A DNA stretch of 64,000 bases from Ptiloglossa arizonensis (lineage: Eukaryota; Arthropoda; Insecta; Hymenoptera; Colletidae), in NCBI RefSeq assembly GCF_051014685.1, contig NW_027478977.1, positions 1 through 64,000 of the forward strand, in the 5' to 3' direction. The notes beneath the pieces were generated by a model that saw only the letters and a program-made list of their open reading frames with translations, ran no database searches and had not been told where the DNA came from. The first letter of the stretch is position 1. Each line of letters starts with the position of its first letter. This document shows, piece by piece, positions 1-13,548 of this stretch. The position numbers and the translations under genes are program-made.

Positions 1-3000
1 AATTCCTGTTGCATCTGAAAGCAGAAACTCACCCGATTACAATGCTCTGTGTACTTTTCCCCTAGGCCATTCCAGTTATTGGTTTCGAGTATCAGACTTG
101 CGAAAATTTTGATGGTTTCTCAACCATTCCTTAACTTCAAACTCCCATATCTCGCGAACGGATTGTCGAAATCGAGAAATTCCTGTTGCATCTGAAAGCA
201 GAAACACGCCCGATTTCAACGGTATGTGTAGTTTTGCCCTAGGTCATAGTAGTTATTGGTTTCGAGTATCAGACTTGCGAAAATTTTGATGGTTTCTCAA
301 CCATTCCTTAACTTCAAACTCCCATATCTCGCGAGCGGATTGACGAACTCGAGAAATTTCTATTGCATCTGAAAGCAGAAACTCGCCCGATTACAACGCT
401 ATGTGTATTTTTGCCCTAGGCCATTCTAGTTATTGGTTTCGAGTATCTGACTTGCGAAAATTTTGATGGTTTCTCAACCATTCCTTAACTTCAAACTCCC
501 ATATCTCGCGAACGGATTGTCGAACTCGAGAAATTCCTGTTGCATCTGAAAGCAGAAACACGCCCGATTACAACGGTATGTGTAGTTTTGCCCTAGGTCA
601 TAGTAGTTATTGGTTTCGAGTATCAGACTTGCGAAAATTTTGATGGTTTCTCAACCATTCCTTAACTTCAAACTCCCATATCTCGCGAACGGATTGACGA
701 ACTCGAGAAAATCCTGTTGCATCTGAAAGCTGAAACTCGTCCGACTACAACGGTATGTGTATTTTTGCCCTAGGTCATAGTAGTTATTGGTTTCGAGTAT
801 CAGACATGCGAAAATTTTGATGGTTTCTCAACCATTCCTTAACTTCAAACTCCCATATCTCGCGAACGGATTGACGAACTCGAGAAAATCCTGTTGCATT
901 TGAAAGCTGAAACTCGTCCGACTACAACGGTATGTGTATTTTTGCCCTAGGTCATAGTAGTTATTGGTTTCGAGTATCAGACTTGCGAAAATTTTGATGG
1001 TTTCTCAAACATTCCTTAACGTCAGACTCCCATATCTCGCGAACGGATTGACGAACTCGTGAAATTCCTGTTGCATCTGAAAGCAGAAACTCGCCCAATT
1101 ACAACTGTATGTGTATTTTTGCCCTAGACCATAGTAGTTATTGGTTTCGAGTATCAGACTTGCGAGAATTTTGATGGTTTCTCAACCATTTCTTAACCTC
1201 AGACACCCATATCTCGCGAACGGATTGACGAACTCGAGAAATTCCTGTTGCATTTGAAAGCAGAAACTCACCCGATTACAATGCTCTGTGTACTTTTCCC
1301 CTAGGCCATTCCAGTTATTGGTTTCGAGTATCAGACTGGCGAAAATTTTGATGGTTTCTCAACCATTACTTAAATTCAAGCTCCCATATCTCGCGAACGG
1401 ATTGACGAACTCGAGAAAATCCTGTTGCATCTGAAAGCAGAAACTCGTCCGTTTACAACGGTATGTGTATTTTTGCCCTAGGTCATAGTAGTTATTGGTT
1501 TCGAGTATCAGACTTGCGAAAATTTTGATGGTTTCTCAACCATTTCTTAAACTCAGACTCCCATATCTCGCGAACGGATTGACGAACTCGAGAAATTCCT
1601 GTTGCATCTGAATGCAGAAACTCGCGCGATTACAACCGTGTGTGTAGTTTTCCCCTAGGCCATTCCACTTATTGGTTTCGAGTATCAGACTTGCGAAAAT
1701 TTTGATGGTTTCTCAAACATTCCTTAATTTCAAACTCCCATATTTCGCGAACGGATTGACGAACTCGAGAAATTCCTGTTGCATCTGAATGTAGAAACTC
1801 GCCCGATTACAACGGTATGTGTATGTTCCCCAAGGCCATTGTAGTTATTGGTTTCGAGTATCAGACATGCGAGAATTTTGATGGTTTCTCAAACATTCCT
1901 TAACTTCAGGCTCCCATATCTCGCGAACGGATTGACGAACTCGAGAAATTCCTGTTGCAACTGAAAGCAGAAACTCGCCCAATTACAACGGTATGTGAAT
2001 TTTTGCCCTAGGCCATTGTAGTTATTGGTTTCGAGTACTTGACTTGCGAAAATTTTGATGATTTCTCAACCATTCCTTAACTTCAAACTCCCATATCTCG
2101 CGAACGGATTGACGAACTCGAGAAAATCCTGTTGCTTCTGAAAGCAGAAACTCGTCCGATTACAACTGTATGTGTATTTTTGCCCTAGACCATAGTAGTT
2201 ATTGGTTTCGAGTATCAGACATGCGAAAATTTTGATGGTTTCTCAACCATTTCTTAACCTCAGACTCCCATATCTCGCGAACGGATTGACGAACTCGAGA
2301 AATTCCTGTTGCATCTGAAAGCAGAAACTCACCCGATTACAATGCTGTGTGTACTTTTCCCCTAGGCCATTCCAGTTATTGGTTTCGAGTATCAGACTTG
2401 CGAAAATTTTGATGGTTTCTCAACCATTACTTAAATTCAAGCTCCCATATCTCGCGAACGGATTGACGAACTCGAGAAAATCCTGTTGCATCTGAAAGCA
2501 GAAACTCACCCGATTACAACGGGATGTGTGTTTTTGCCCTAGGTCATAGTAGTTATAGGTTTCGAGTATCAGACTTGCGAAAATTTTGATGGTTTCTCAA
2601 CCATTTCTTAACCTCAGACTCCCATATCTCGCGAACGGATTGACGAACTCGAGAAATTCCTGTTGCATCTGAAAGCAGAAACTCGCCCGATTACAACGCT
2701 ATGTGTATTTTTGCCCTAGGCCATTCTAGTTATTGGTTTCGAGTATCTGACTTGCGAAAATTTTGATGGTTTCTCAACCATTCCTTAACTTCAAACTCCC
2801 ATATCTCGCGAACGGAATGAGGAACTCGAGAAACTCCTGTTGCATCTGAAAGCAGAAACTCGAGCGATTACAACCGTGTGTGTACTTTTCCCCTAGGCCA
2901 TTCCACTTATTGTTTTCGTGTATCAGACTTGCGAAAATTTTGATGGTTTCTCAACCATTCCTTAATTTCAAACTCCCATACTTCGCGAACGGATTGACGA

Positions 3001-3640
3001 ACTCGAGAAATTCCTGTTGCATCTGAATGTAGAAACTCGCCCGATTACAACGGTATGTGTATTTTTCCCCTAGGCCATTGTAGTTATTGATTTCGAGTAT
3101 CAGACTTGCGAAAATTTTGATGGTTTCTCAACCATTCCTTAACTTCAAACTCCCATATCTCGCGAGCGGATTGACGAACTCGAGAAATTTCTATTGCATC
3201 TGAAAGCAGAAACTCGCCCGATTACAACGCTATGTGTATTTTTGCCCTAGGCCATTCTAGTTATTGGTTTCGAGTATCTGACTTGCGAAAATTTTGATGG
3301 TTTCTCAACCATTCCTTAACTTCAAACTCCCATATCTCGCGAACGGAATGAGGAACTCGAGAAACTCCTGTTGCATCTGAAAGCAGAAACTCGAGCGATT
3401 ACAACCGTGTGTGTACTTTTCCCCTAGGCCATTCCACTTATTGTTTTCGTGTATCAGACTTGCGAAAATTTTAATGGTTTCTCAACCATTCCTTAATTTC
3501 AGACACCCATATCGCGCGAACGGATTGTCGAACTCGAGAAAATCCTGTTGCATCTGAAAGCAGAAACTCACCCGATTACAACGGGATGTGTGTTTTTGCA
3601 CTAGGTCATAGTAGTTATTGGTTTCGAGTATCAGACTTGC
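1..3640 (+). repeat. Block A, irregular left part
   Basis: About 20.5 monomers of the block A kind that do not form a clean HOR. Bases 1-662 match 3717-4378 closely (offset 3,716, which is 21 monomers less 1 bp) and correspond to HOR monomers 1-4. Monomers of types 7-11 then follow directly, so types 5 and 6 are skipped here. Between about 1540 and 3640 are monomers not seen in the clean HOR, mixed with type 5 (GTATGTTCCCC at 1821) and types 10 and 11. A three-monomer segment is duplicated with a 531 bp offset: GATTACAACGCTATG recurs near 2690 and 3221. This looks like older, less homogenised sequence at the edge of the HOR. Confidence 0.85.
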
Positions 3641-5586
3641 GAAAATTTTGATGGTTTCTCAACCATTTCTTAACCTCAGACTCCCATATCTCGCGAACGG
3701 ATTGACGAACTCGAGAAATTCCTGTTGCATCTGAAAGCAGAAACTCACCCGATTACAATGCTCTGTGTACTTTTCCCCTAGGCCATTCCAGTTATTGGTT
3801 TCGAGTATCAGACTTGCGAAAATTTTGATGGTTTCTCAACCATTCCTTAACTTCAAACTCCCATATCTCGCGAACGGATTGTCGAAATCGAGAAATTCCT
3901 GTTGCATCTGAAAGCAGAAACACGCCCGATTTCAACGGTATGTGTAGTTTTGCCCTAGGTCATAGTAGTTATTGGTTTCGAGTATCAGACTTGCGAAAAT
4001 TTTGATGGTTTCTCAACCATTCCTTAACTTCAAACTCCCATATCTCGCGAGCGGATTGACGAACTCGAGAAATTTCTATTGCATCTGAAAGCAGAAACTC
4101 GCCCGATTACAACGCTATGTGTATTTTTGCCCTAGGCCATTCTAGTTATTGGTTTCGAGTATCTGACTTGCGAAAATTTTGATGGTTTCTCAACCATTCC
4201 TTAACTTCAAACTCCCATATCTCGCGAACGGATTGTCGAACTCGAGAAATTCCTGTTGCATCTGAAAGCAGAAACACGCCCGATTACAACGGTATGTGTA
4301 GTTTTGCCCTAGGTCATAGTAGTTATTGGTTTCGAGTATCAGACTTGCGAAAATTTTGATGGTTTCTCAACCATTCCTTAATTTCAAACTCCCATATTTC
4401 GCGAACGGATTGACGAACTCGAGAAATTCCTGTTGCATCTGAATGTAGAAACTCGCCCGATTACAACGGTATGTGTATGTTCCCCAAGGCCATTGTAGTT
4501 ATTGGTTTCGAGTATCAGACTTGCGAGAATTTTGATGGTTTCTCAAACATTCCTTAACTTCAGACTCCCATATCTCGCGAACGGATTGACGAACTCGTGA
4601 AATTCCTGTTGCATCTGAAAGCAGAAACTCGCCCAATTACAACTGTATGTGTATTTTTGCCCTAGACCATAGTAGCTATTGGTTTCGAGTATCAGACATG
4701 CGAAAATTTTGATGGTTTCTCAACCATTCCTTAACTTCAAACTCCCATATCTCGCGAACGGATTGACGAACTCGAGAAAATCCTGTTGCATCTGAAAGTT
4801 GAAACTCGTCCGACTACAACGGTATGTGTATTTTTGCCCTAGGTCATAGTAGTTATTGGTTTCGAGTATCAGACATGCGAAAATTTTGATGGTTTCTCAA
4901 CCATTCCTTAACTTCAAACTCCCATATCTCGCGAACGGATTGACGAACTCGAGAAAATCCTGTTGCATCTGAAAGCTGAAACTCGTCCGACTACAACGGT
5001 ATGTGTATTTTTGCCCTAGGTCATAGTAGTTATTGGTTTCGAGTATCAGACTTGCGAAAATTTTGATGGTTTCTCAAACATTCCTTAACTTCAGACTCCC
5101 ATATCTCGCGAACGGATTGACGACCTCGTGAAATTCCTGTTGCATCTGAAAGCAGAAACTCGCCCAATTACAACTGTATGTGTATTTTTGCCCTAGACCA
5201 TAGTAGTTATTGGTTTCGAGTATCAGACTTGCGAGAATTTTGATGGTTTCTCAACCATTTCTTAACCTCAGACACCCATATCTCGCGAACGGATTGACGA
5301 ACTCGAGAAATTCCTGTTGCATTTGAAAGCAGAAACTCACCCGATTACAATGCTCTGTGTACTTTTCCCCTAGGCCATTCCAGTTATTGGTTTCGAGTAT
5401 CAGACTTGCGAAAATTTTGATGGTTTCTCAACCATTACTTAAATTCAAGCTCCCATATCTCGCGAACGGATTGACGAACTCGAGAAAATCCTGTTGCATC
5501 TGAAAGCAGAAACTCGTCCGTTTACAACGGTATGTGTATTTTTGCCCTAGGTCATAGTAGTTATTGGTTTCGAGTATCAGACTTGC
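3641..5586 (+). repeat. Block A 11-monomer HOR, copy 1 (1,946 bp)
   Basis: Eleven distinguishable monomers in fixed order. Markers are: 1, AATGCTCTGTG at 3757; 2, CGATTTCAACGG at 3927; 3, GCGAGCGG with TTTCTATTGC; 4, GATTGTCGAACTCG; 5, GTATGTTCCCCAAGG at 4475; 6, CTAGACCATAGTAGCTATT; 7, GAAAGTTGAAACTCG; 8, GAAAGCTGAAACTCG; 9, GACGACCTCGTG; 10, GCATTTGAAAGCAG; 11, GTCCGTTTACAACGG. Monomer 5 has lost one base in the CCCTAGG region, which explains 1,946 rather than 1,947 bp. The same markers repeat at exactly +1,946 in the next copy. Confidence 0.93.
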
Positions 5587-7532
5587 GAAAATTTTGATGG
5601 TTTCTCAACCATTTCTTAACCTCAGACTCCCATATCTCGCGAACGGATTGACGAACTCGAGAAATTCCTGTTGCATCTGAAAGCAGAAACTCACCCGATT
5701 ACAATGCTCTGTGTACTTTTCCCCTAGGCCATTCCAGTTATTGGTTTCGAGTATCAGACTTGCGAAAATTTTGATGGTTTCTCAACCATTCCTTAACTTC
5801 AAACTCCCATATCTCGCGAACGGATTGTCGAAATCGAGAAATTCCTGTTGCATCTGAAAGCAGAAACACGCCCGATTTCAACGGTATGTGTAGTTTTGCC
5901 CTAGGTCATAGTAGTTATTGGTTTCGAGTATCAGACTTGCGAAAATTTTGATGGTTTCTCAACCATTCCTTAACTTCAAACTCCCATATCTCGCGAGCGG
6001 ATTGACGAACTCGAGAAATTTCTATTGCATCTGAAAGCAGAAACTCGCCCGATTACAACGCTATGTGTATTTTTGCCCTAGGCCATTCTAGTTATTGGTT
6101 TCGAGTATCTGACTTGCGAAAATTTTGATGGTTTCTCAACCATTCCTTAACTTCAAACTCCCATATCTCGCGAACGGATTGTCGAACTCGAGAAATTCCT
6201 GTTGCATCTGAAAGCAGAAACACGCCCGATTACAACGGTATGTGTAGTTTTGCCCTAGGTCATAGTAGTTATTGGTTTCGAGTATCAGACTTGCGAAAAT
6301 TTTGATGGTTTCTCAACCATTCCTTAATTTCAAACTCCCATATTTCGCGAACGGATTGACGAACTCGAGAAATTCCTGTTGCATCTGAATGTAGAAACTC
6401 GCCCGATTACAACGGTATGTGTATGTTCCCCAAGGCCATTGTAGTTATTGGTTTCGAGTATCAGACTTGCGAGAATTTTGATGGTTTCTCAAACATTCCT
6501 TAACTTCAGACTCCCATATCTCGCGAACGGATTGACGAACTCGTGAAATTCCTGTTGCATCTGAAAGCAGAAACTCGCCCAATTACAACTGTATGTGTAT
6601 TTTTGCCCTAGACCATAGTAGCTATTGGTTTCGAGTATCAGACATGCGAAAATTTTGATGGTTTCTCAACCATTCCTTAACTTCAAACTCCCATATCTCG
6701 CGAACGGATTGACGAACTCGAGAAACTCCTGTTGCATCTGAAAGTTGAAACTCGTCCGACTACAACGGTATGTGTATTTTTGCCCTAGGTCATAGTAGTT
6801 ATTGGTTTCGAGTATCAGACATGCGAAAATTTTGATGGTTTCTCAACCATTCCTTAACTTCAAACTCCCATATCTCGCGAACGGATTGACGAACTCGAGA
6901 AAATCCTGTTGCATCTGAAAGCTGAAACTCGTCCGACTACAACGGTATGTGTATTTTTGCCCTAGGTCATAGTAGTTATTGGTTTCGAGTATCAGACTTG
7001 CGAAAATTTTGATGGTTTCTCAAACATTCCTTAACTTCAGACTCCCATATCTCGCGAACGGATTGACGACCTCGTGAAATTCCTGTTGCATCTGAAAGCA
7101 GAAACTCGCCCAATTACAACTGTATGTGTATTTTTGCCCTAGACCATAGTAGTTATTGGTTTCGAGTATCAGACTTGCGAGAATTTTGATGGTTTCTCAA
7201 CCATTTCTTAACCTCAGACACCCATATCTCGCGAACGGATTGACGAACTCGAGAAATTCCTGTTGCATTTGAAAGCAGAAACTCACCCGATTACAATGCT
7301 CTGTGTACTTTTCCCCTAGGCCATTCCAGTTATTGGTTTCGAGTATCAGACTTGCGAAAATTTTGATGGTTTCTCAACCATTACTTAAATTCAAGCTCCC
7401 ATATCTCGCGAACGGATTGACGAACTCGAGAAAATCCTGTTGCATCTGAAAGCAGAAACTCGTCCGTTTACAACGGTATGTGTATTTTTGCCCTAGGTCA
7501 TAGTAGTTATTGGTTTCGAGTATCAGACTTGC
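5587..7532 (+). repeat. Block A 11-monomer HOR, copy 2 (1,946 bp)
   Basis: Same eleven monomers in the same order as the preceding copy. Markers fall at +1,946: AATGCTCTGTG at 5703, CGATTTCAACGG at 5873 and GTATGTTCCCC at 6421. The copies differ at only a few bases; for example, monomer 7 here has GAGAAACTCC where copy 1 has GAGAAAATCC. This level of identity implies recent amplification. Confidence 0.93.
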
Positions 7533-9301
7533 GAAAATTTTGATGGTTTCTCAACCATTTCTTAACCTCAGACTCCCATATCTCGCGAACGGATTGACGA
7601 ACTCGAGAAATTCCTGTTGCATCTGAAAGCAGAAACTCACCCGATTACAATGCTCTGTGTACTTTTCCCCTAGGCCATTCCAGTTATTGGTTTCGAGTAT
7701 AAGACTTGCGAAAATTTTGATGGTTTCTCAACCATTCCTTAACTTCAAACTCCCATATCTCGCGAACGGATTGTCGAAATCGAGAAATTCCTGTTGCATC
7801 TGAAAGCAGAAACACGCCCGATTTCAACGGTATGTGTAGTTTTGCCCTAGGTCATAGTAGTTATTGGTTTCGAGTATCAGACTTGCGAAAATTTTGATGG
7901 TTTCTCAACCATTCCTTAACTTCAAACTCCCATATCTCGCGAGCGGATTGACGAACTCGAGAAATTTCTATTGCATCTGAAAGCAGAAACTCGCCCGATT
8001 ACAACGCTATGTGTATTTTTGCCCTAGGCCATTCTAGTTATTGGTTTCGAGTATCTGACTTGCGAAAATTTTGATGGTTTCTCAACCATTCCTTAACTTC
8101 AAACTCCCATATCTCGCGAACGGATTGTCGAACTCGAGAAATTCCTGTTGCATCTGAAAGCAGAAACACGCCCGATTACAACGGTATGTGTAGTTTTGCC
8201 CTAGGTCATAGTAGTTGTTGGTTTCGAGTATCAGACTTGCGAAAATTTTGATGGTTTCTCAACCATTCCTTAATTTCAAACTCCCATATTTCGCGAACGG
8301 ATTGACGAACTCGAGAATTTCCTGTTGCATCTGAATGTAGAAACTCGCCCGATTACAACGGTATGTGTATGTTCCCCAAGGCCATTGTAGTTATTGGTTT
8401 CGAGTATCAGACTTGCGAGAATTTTGATGGTTTCTCAAACATTCCTTAACTTCAGACTCCCATATCTCGCGAACGGATTGACGAACTCGTGAAATTCCTG
8501 TTGCATCTGAAAGCAGAAACTCGCCCAATTACAACTGTATGTGTATTTTTGCCCTAGACCATAGTAGCTATTGGTTTCGAGTATCAGACATGCGAAAATT
8601 TTGATGGTTTCTCAACCATTCCTTAACTTCAAACTCCCATATCTCGCGAACGGATTGACGAACTCGAGAAAATCCTGTTGCATCTGAAAGCTGAAACTCG
8701 TCCGACTACAACGGTATGTGTATTTTTGCCCTAGGTCATAGTAGTTATTGGTTTCGAGTATCAGACATGCGAAAATTTTGATGGTTTCTCAACCATTCCT
8801 TAACTTCAAACTCCCATATCTCGCGAACGGATTGACGAACTCGAGAAAATCCTGTTGCATCTGAAAGCTGAAACTCGTCCGACTACAACGGTATGTGTAT
8901 TTTTGCCCTAGGTCATAGTAGTTATTGGTTTCGAGTATCAGACTTGCGAAAATTTTGATGGTTTCTCAACCATTTCTTAACCTCAGACACCCATATCTCG
9001 CGAACGGATTGACGAACTCGAGAAATTCCTGTTGCATTTGAAAGCAGAAACTCACCCGATTACAATGCTCTGTGTACTTTTCCCCTAGGCCATTCCAGTT
9101 ATTGGTTTCGAGTATCAGACTTGCGAAAATTTTGATGGTTTCTCAACCATTACTTAAATTCAAGCTCCCATATCTCGCGAACGGATTGACGAACTCGAGA
9201 AAATCCTGTTGCATCTGAAAGCAGAAACTCGTCCGTTTACAACGGTATGTGTATTTTTGCCCTAGGTCATAGTAGTTATTGGTTTCGAGTATCAGACTTG
9301 C
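7533..9301 (+). repeat. Block A HOR copy 3, lacking monomer 9
   Basis: Monomers 1-8 are followed directly by 10 and 11. At about 8950 the type 8 monomer leads straight into the CATTTCTTAACCTCAGACACCC start of type 10, with no GACGACCTCGTG type 9 monomer between. The result is a 10-monomer unit of 1,769 bp. Its monomer 5 has GAGAATTTCCTG (T at 8318), where copies 1 and 2 have GAGAAATTCCTG. The next copy shares that variant. Confidence 0.9.
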
Positions 9302-10893
9302 GAAAATTTTGATGGTTTCTCAACCATTCCTTAACTTCAAACTCCCATATCTCGCGAGCGGATTGACGAACTCGAGAAATTTCTATTGCATCTGAAAGCA
9401 GAAACTCGCCCGATTACAACGCTATGTGTATTTTTGCCCTAGGCCATTCTAGTTATTGGTTTCGAGTATCTGACTTGCGGAAATTTTGATGGTTTCTCAA
9501 CCATTCCTTAACTTCAAACTCCCATATCTCGCGAACGGATTGTCGAACTCGAGAAATTCCTGTTGCATCTGAAAGCAGAAACACGCCCGATTACAACGGT
9601 ATGTGTAGTTTTGCCCTAGGTCATAGTAGTTATTGGTTTCGAGTATCAGACTTGCGAAAATTTTGATGGTTTCTCAACCATTCCTTAATTTCAAACTCCC
9701 ATATTTCGCGAACGGATTGACGAACTCGAGAATTTCCTGTTGCATCTGAATGTAGAAACTCGCCCGATTACAACGGTATGTGTATGTTCCCCAAGGCCAT
9801 TGTAGTTATTGGTTTCGAGTATCAGACTTGCGAGAATTTTGATGGTTTCTCAAACATTCCTTAACTTCAGACTCCCATATCTCGCGAACGGATTGACGAA
9901 CTCGTGAAATTCCTGTTGCATCTGAAAGCAGAAACTCGCCCAATTACAACTGTATGTGTATTTTTGCCCTAGACCATAGTAGCTATTGGTTTCGAGTATC
10001 AGACATGCGAAAATTTTGATGGTTTCTCAACCATTCCTTAACTTCAAACTCCCATATCTCGCGAACGGATTGACGAACTCGAGAAAATCCTGTTGCATCT
10101 GAAAGCTGAAACTCGTCCGACTACAACGGTATGTGTATTTTTGCCCTAGGTCATAGTAGTTATTGGTTTCGAGTATCAGACATGCGAAAATTTTGATGGT
10201 TTCTCAACCATTCCTTAACTTCAAACTCCCATATCTCGCGAACGGATTGACGAACTCGAGAAAATCCTGTTGCATCTGAAAGCTGAAACTCGTCCGACTA
10301 CAACGGTATGTGTATTTTTGCCCTAGGTCATAGTAGTTATTGGTTTCGAGTATCAGACTTGCGAAAATTTTGATGGTTTCTCAAACATTCCTTAACTTCA
10401 GACTCCCATATCTCGCGAACGGATTGACGAACTCGTGAAATTCCTGTTGCATCTGAAAGCAGAAACTCGCCCAATTACAACTGTATGTGTATTTTTGCCC
10501 TAGACCATAGTAGTTATTGGTTTCGAGTATCAGACTTGCGAGAATTTTGATGGTTTCTCAACCATTTCTTAACCTCAGACACCCATATCTCGCGAACGGA
10601 TTGACGAACTCGAGAAATTCCTGTTGCATTTGAAAGCAGAAACTCACCCGATTACAATGCTCTGTGTACTTTTCCCCTAGGCCATTCCAGTTATTGGTTT
10701 CGAGTATCAGACTTGCGAAAATTTTGATGGTTTCTCAACCATTACTTAAATTCAAGCTCCCATATCTCGCGAACGGATTGACGAACTCGAGAAAATCCTG
10801 TTGCATCTGAAAGCAGAAACTCGTCCGTTTACAACGGTATGTGTATTTTTGCCCTAGGTCATAGTAGTTATTGGTTTCGAGTATCAGACTTGC
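9302..10893 (+). repeat. Block A HOR copy 4, lacking monomers 1 and 2
   Basis: Type 11 of the previous copy (GTCCGTTTACAACGG near 9230) runs directly into type 3 (GCGAGCGG, TTTCTATTGC near 9355-9390), so types 1 and 2 are missing. Types 3-11 follow, giving a 9-monomer unit of 1,592 bp. The monomer 5 variant T at 9733 is shared with copy 3 (8318), and monomer 7 has GAAAGCTGAAAC as in copy 3. These shared states make copies 3 and 4 closest relatives. Confidence 0.9.
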
Positions 10894-11247
10894 GAAAATT
10901 TTGATGGTTTCTCAACCATTTCTTAACCTCAGACTCCCATATCTCGCGAACGGATTGACGAACTCGAGAAATTCCTGTTGCATCTGAAAGCAGAAACTCA
11001 CCCGATTACAATGCTCTGTGTACTTTTCCCCTAGGCCATTCCAGTTATTGGTTTCGAGTATCAGACTTGCGAAAATTTTGATGGTTTCTCAACCATTCCT
11101 TAACTTCAAACTCCCATATCTCGCGAACGGATTGACGAACTCGAGAAAATCATGTTGCATCTGAAACCAGAAACTCACCCGATTACAACGGGATGTGTAT
11201 TTTTCCCCTAGGCCATTCCAGTTATTGGTTTCGAGTATCAGACTTGC
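10894..11247 (+). repeat. Block A to B transition (two monomers)
   Basis: The first monomer (10894-11070) is HOR type 1 of block A, with AATGCTCTGTG at 11010. The second (11071-11247) is not a block A HOR monomer. It has GAAAATCATGTTGC, GAAACCAGAAACTC and ACAACGGGATGTG; the last resembles monomers near 2520 and 3590. Its last ~30 bp lead into block B. Confidence 0.8.
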
Positions 11248-13548
11248 GAAAATTTTGATGGTTTCTCAACCATTCCTTAACTTCAAACACCCATATCTCG
11301 CGAACGGAATGAGGAACTCGAGAAACTCCTGTTGCATCTGAAAGCAGAAACTCGAGCGATTACAACCGTGTGTGTACTTTTCCCCTAGGCCATTCCACTT
11401 ATTGGTTTCGAGTATCAGACTTGCGAAAATTTTGATGGTTTCTCAACCATTCCTTAACTTCAAACTCCCATATCTCGCGAACGGGTTGACGAACTCGAGA
11501 AATTCCTGTTGCATCTGAAAGCAGAAACTCACCCGATTACAACGGTATGTGTATTTTTGCCCTAGGCCATAGTAGTTATTGGTTTCGAGTATCACACTTG
11601 CGAAAATTTTGATGGTATCACAACCATTCCATAACTTCAAACTCCCATATCTCGCAAACGGATTGACGAACTCGAGAAGTTCCTGTTGCATCTGAAAGTA
11701 GAAACTCGCCCGATTACAACGGTATGTGTATTTTTCACCTAGGCCATGGTAGTTATTGGTTTCGAGTATCAGACTTGCGAAAATTTTGATGGTATCTCAA
11801 CCATTCCTTAACTTCAAACTCCCATATCTCGTGAACGGATTGACGAACTCCAGAATATCCTGTTGCTTCTGAAAGCAGAAACTCGTCCGATTACAACTGT
11901 ATGTGTATTTTTGCCCTAGGCCATAGTAGTTATTGGTTTCGAGTATCAGACATGCGAAAATTTTGATGGTTTCTCAACCATTTCTTAACCTCAGACTCCC
12001 ATATCTCGCGAACGGATTGACGAACTCGAGAAATTCTGATGCATCTGAAAGCAGAAACTCACCCTATTACAATGCTGTGTGTACTTTTCCCCTAGGCCAC
12101 TCCAGTTATTGGTTTCGAGTATCAGACTTGCGAAAATTTTGATGGTTTCTCGACCATTCCTTAACTTCAAAACCCCATATCTCGCGAGCGGATTGACGAA
12201 CTCGAGAAATTCCTATTGCATCTGAAAGCAGAAACTCACCCGATTACAACGGTATGTGTATTTTTGCCCTAGGCCATAGTAGTTATTGGTTTCGAGTATC
12301 AGACTTGCGAAAATTTTGATGGTTTCTCAAACATTCCTTAAATTCAAACTCCCATATCTCGCGAACGGATTGACGAACTCCAGAATATCCTGTTGCTTCT
12401 GAAAGCAGAAACTCGTCCGATTACAACTGTATGTGTATTTTTGCCCTAGGCCCTAGTAGTTATTGGTTTCGAGTATCAGACTTGCGAAAATTTTGATGGT
12501 TTCTCAACCATTCCTTAATTTCAGACTCCCATATCTCGCGAACGGATTGTCGAACTCGAGAAATTCCTGTTGCATCTGAAAGCAGAAACTCACCCGATTA
12601 CAATGCTGTGTGTACTTTTCCCCTAGGCCATTCCAGTTATTGGTTTCCAGTATCAGACTTGCGAAAATTTTGATGGTTTCTCAACCATTCCTTAACTTCA
12701 AACTCCCATATCTCGCGAGCGGATTGACGAACTCGAGAAATTCCTATTGCATCTGAAAGCAGAAACTCGCCCGATTACAACGGTATGTGTATTTTTTCCC
12801 TAGGCCATAGTAGTTATTGGTTTCGAGTAACTGACTTGCGAAAATTTTGATGGTTTCTCAACCATTCCTTAATTTCAGACTCTCATATCTAGCGAACGGA
12901 TTGTCGAACTCGAGAAAATCCTGCAAGCATCTGAAAGCAGAAACTCGTCCGATTACAACTGTATGTGTATTTTTGCCCTGGGCCGTAGTAGTTATTGGTT
13001 TCGAGTATCAGACATGCGAAGATTTTGATGGTTTCTCAACCATTTCTTAACCTCAGACTCCCATATCTCGCGAACGGATTGACGAACTCGAGAAACTCCT
13101 GTTGCATCTGAAAGCAGAAACCCACCCGAATACAATGCTGTGTGTACTTTTCCCCTAGGCCATTCCAGTTATTGGTTTCGAGTATCAGACTTGCGAAAAT
13201 TTTGATGGTTTCTCGACCATTCCTTAACTTCAGACTAACATATCTCGCGAACGGATTAACGAACTCGAGAAATTCCTGTTGCATCTGAAAGCAGACACTC
13301 CCCCGATTACAACGGTATGTGTATTTATGCCCTAGGCGATAGTAGTTATTGGTTTCGAGTATCAGTCGTGCGAAAATTTTGATGGTTTCTCAACCATTCC
13401 TTAACTTCAAACTCCCATATCTCGCGAACGGGTTGACGAACTCGAGAAATTCCTGTTGCATCTGAAAGCAGAAACTCACCCGATTACAACGGTATGTGTT
13501 TTTTTCCCCTAGGCCATTGTAGTTATTGGTTTCGAGTATCAGACTTGC
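11248..13548 (+). repeat. Block B 13-monomer unit, copy 1 (2,301 bp)
   Basis: Thirteen monomers repeated at exactly +2,301 in the next unit. AACACCC at 11285 recurs at 13586, and the segments around 11443, 11933 and 12847 recur at 13744, 14234 and 15148. One monomer lacks a base (GAAATTCTGATGC near 12031) and another gains one (CTGCAAGCATCTG near 12922), so the total stays 13 x 177. Homology with the next copy begins about 11220. This copy has C at 12880 where all three later copies have T. Confidence 0.92.
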
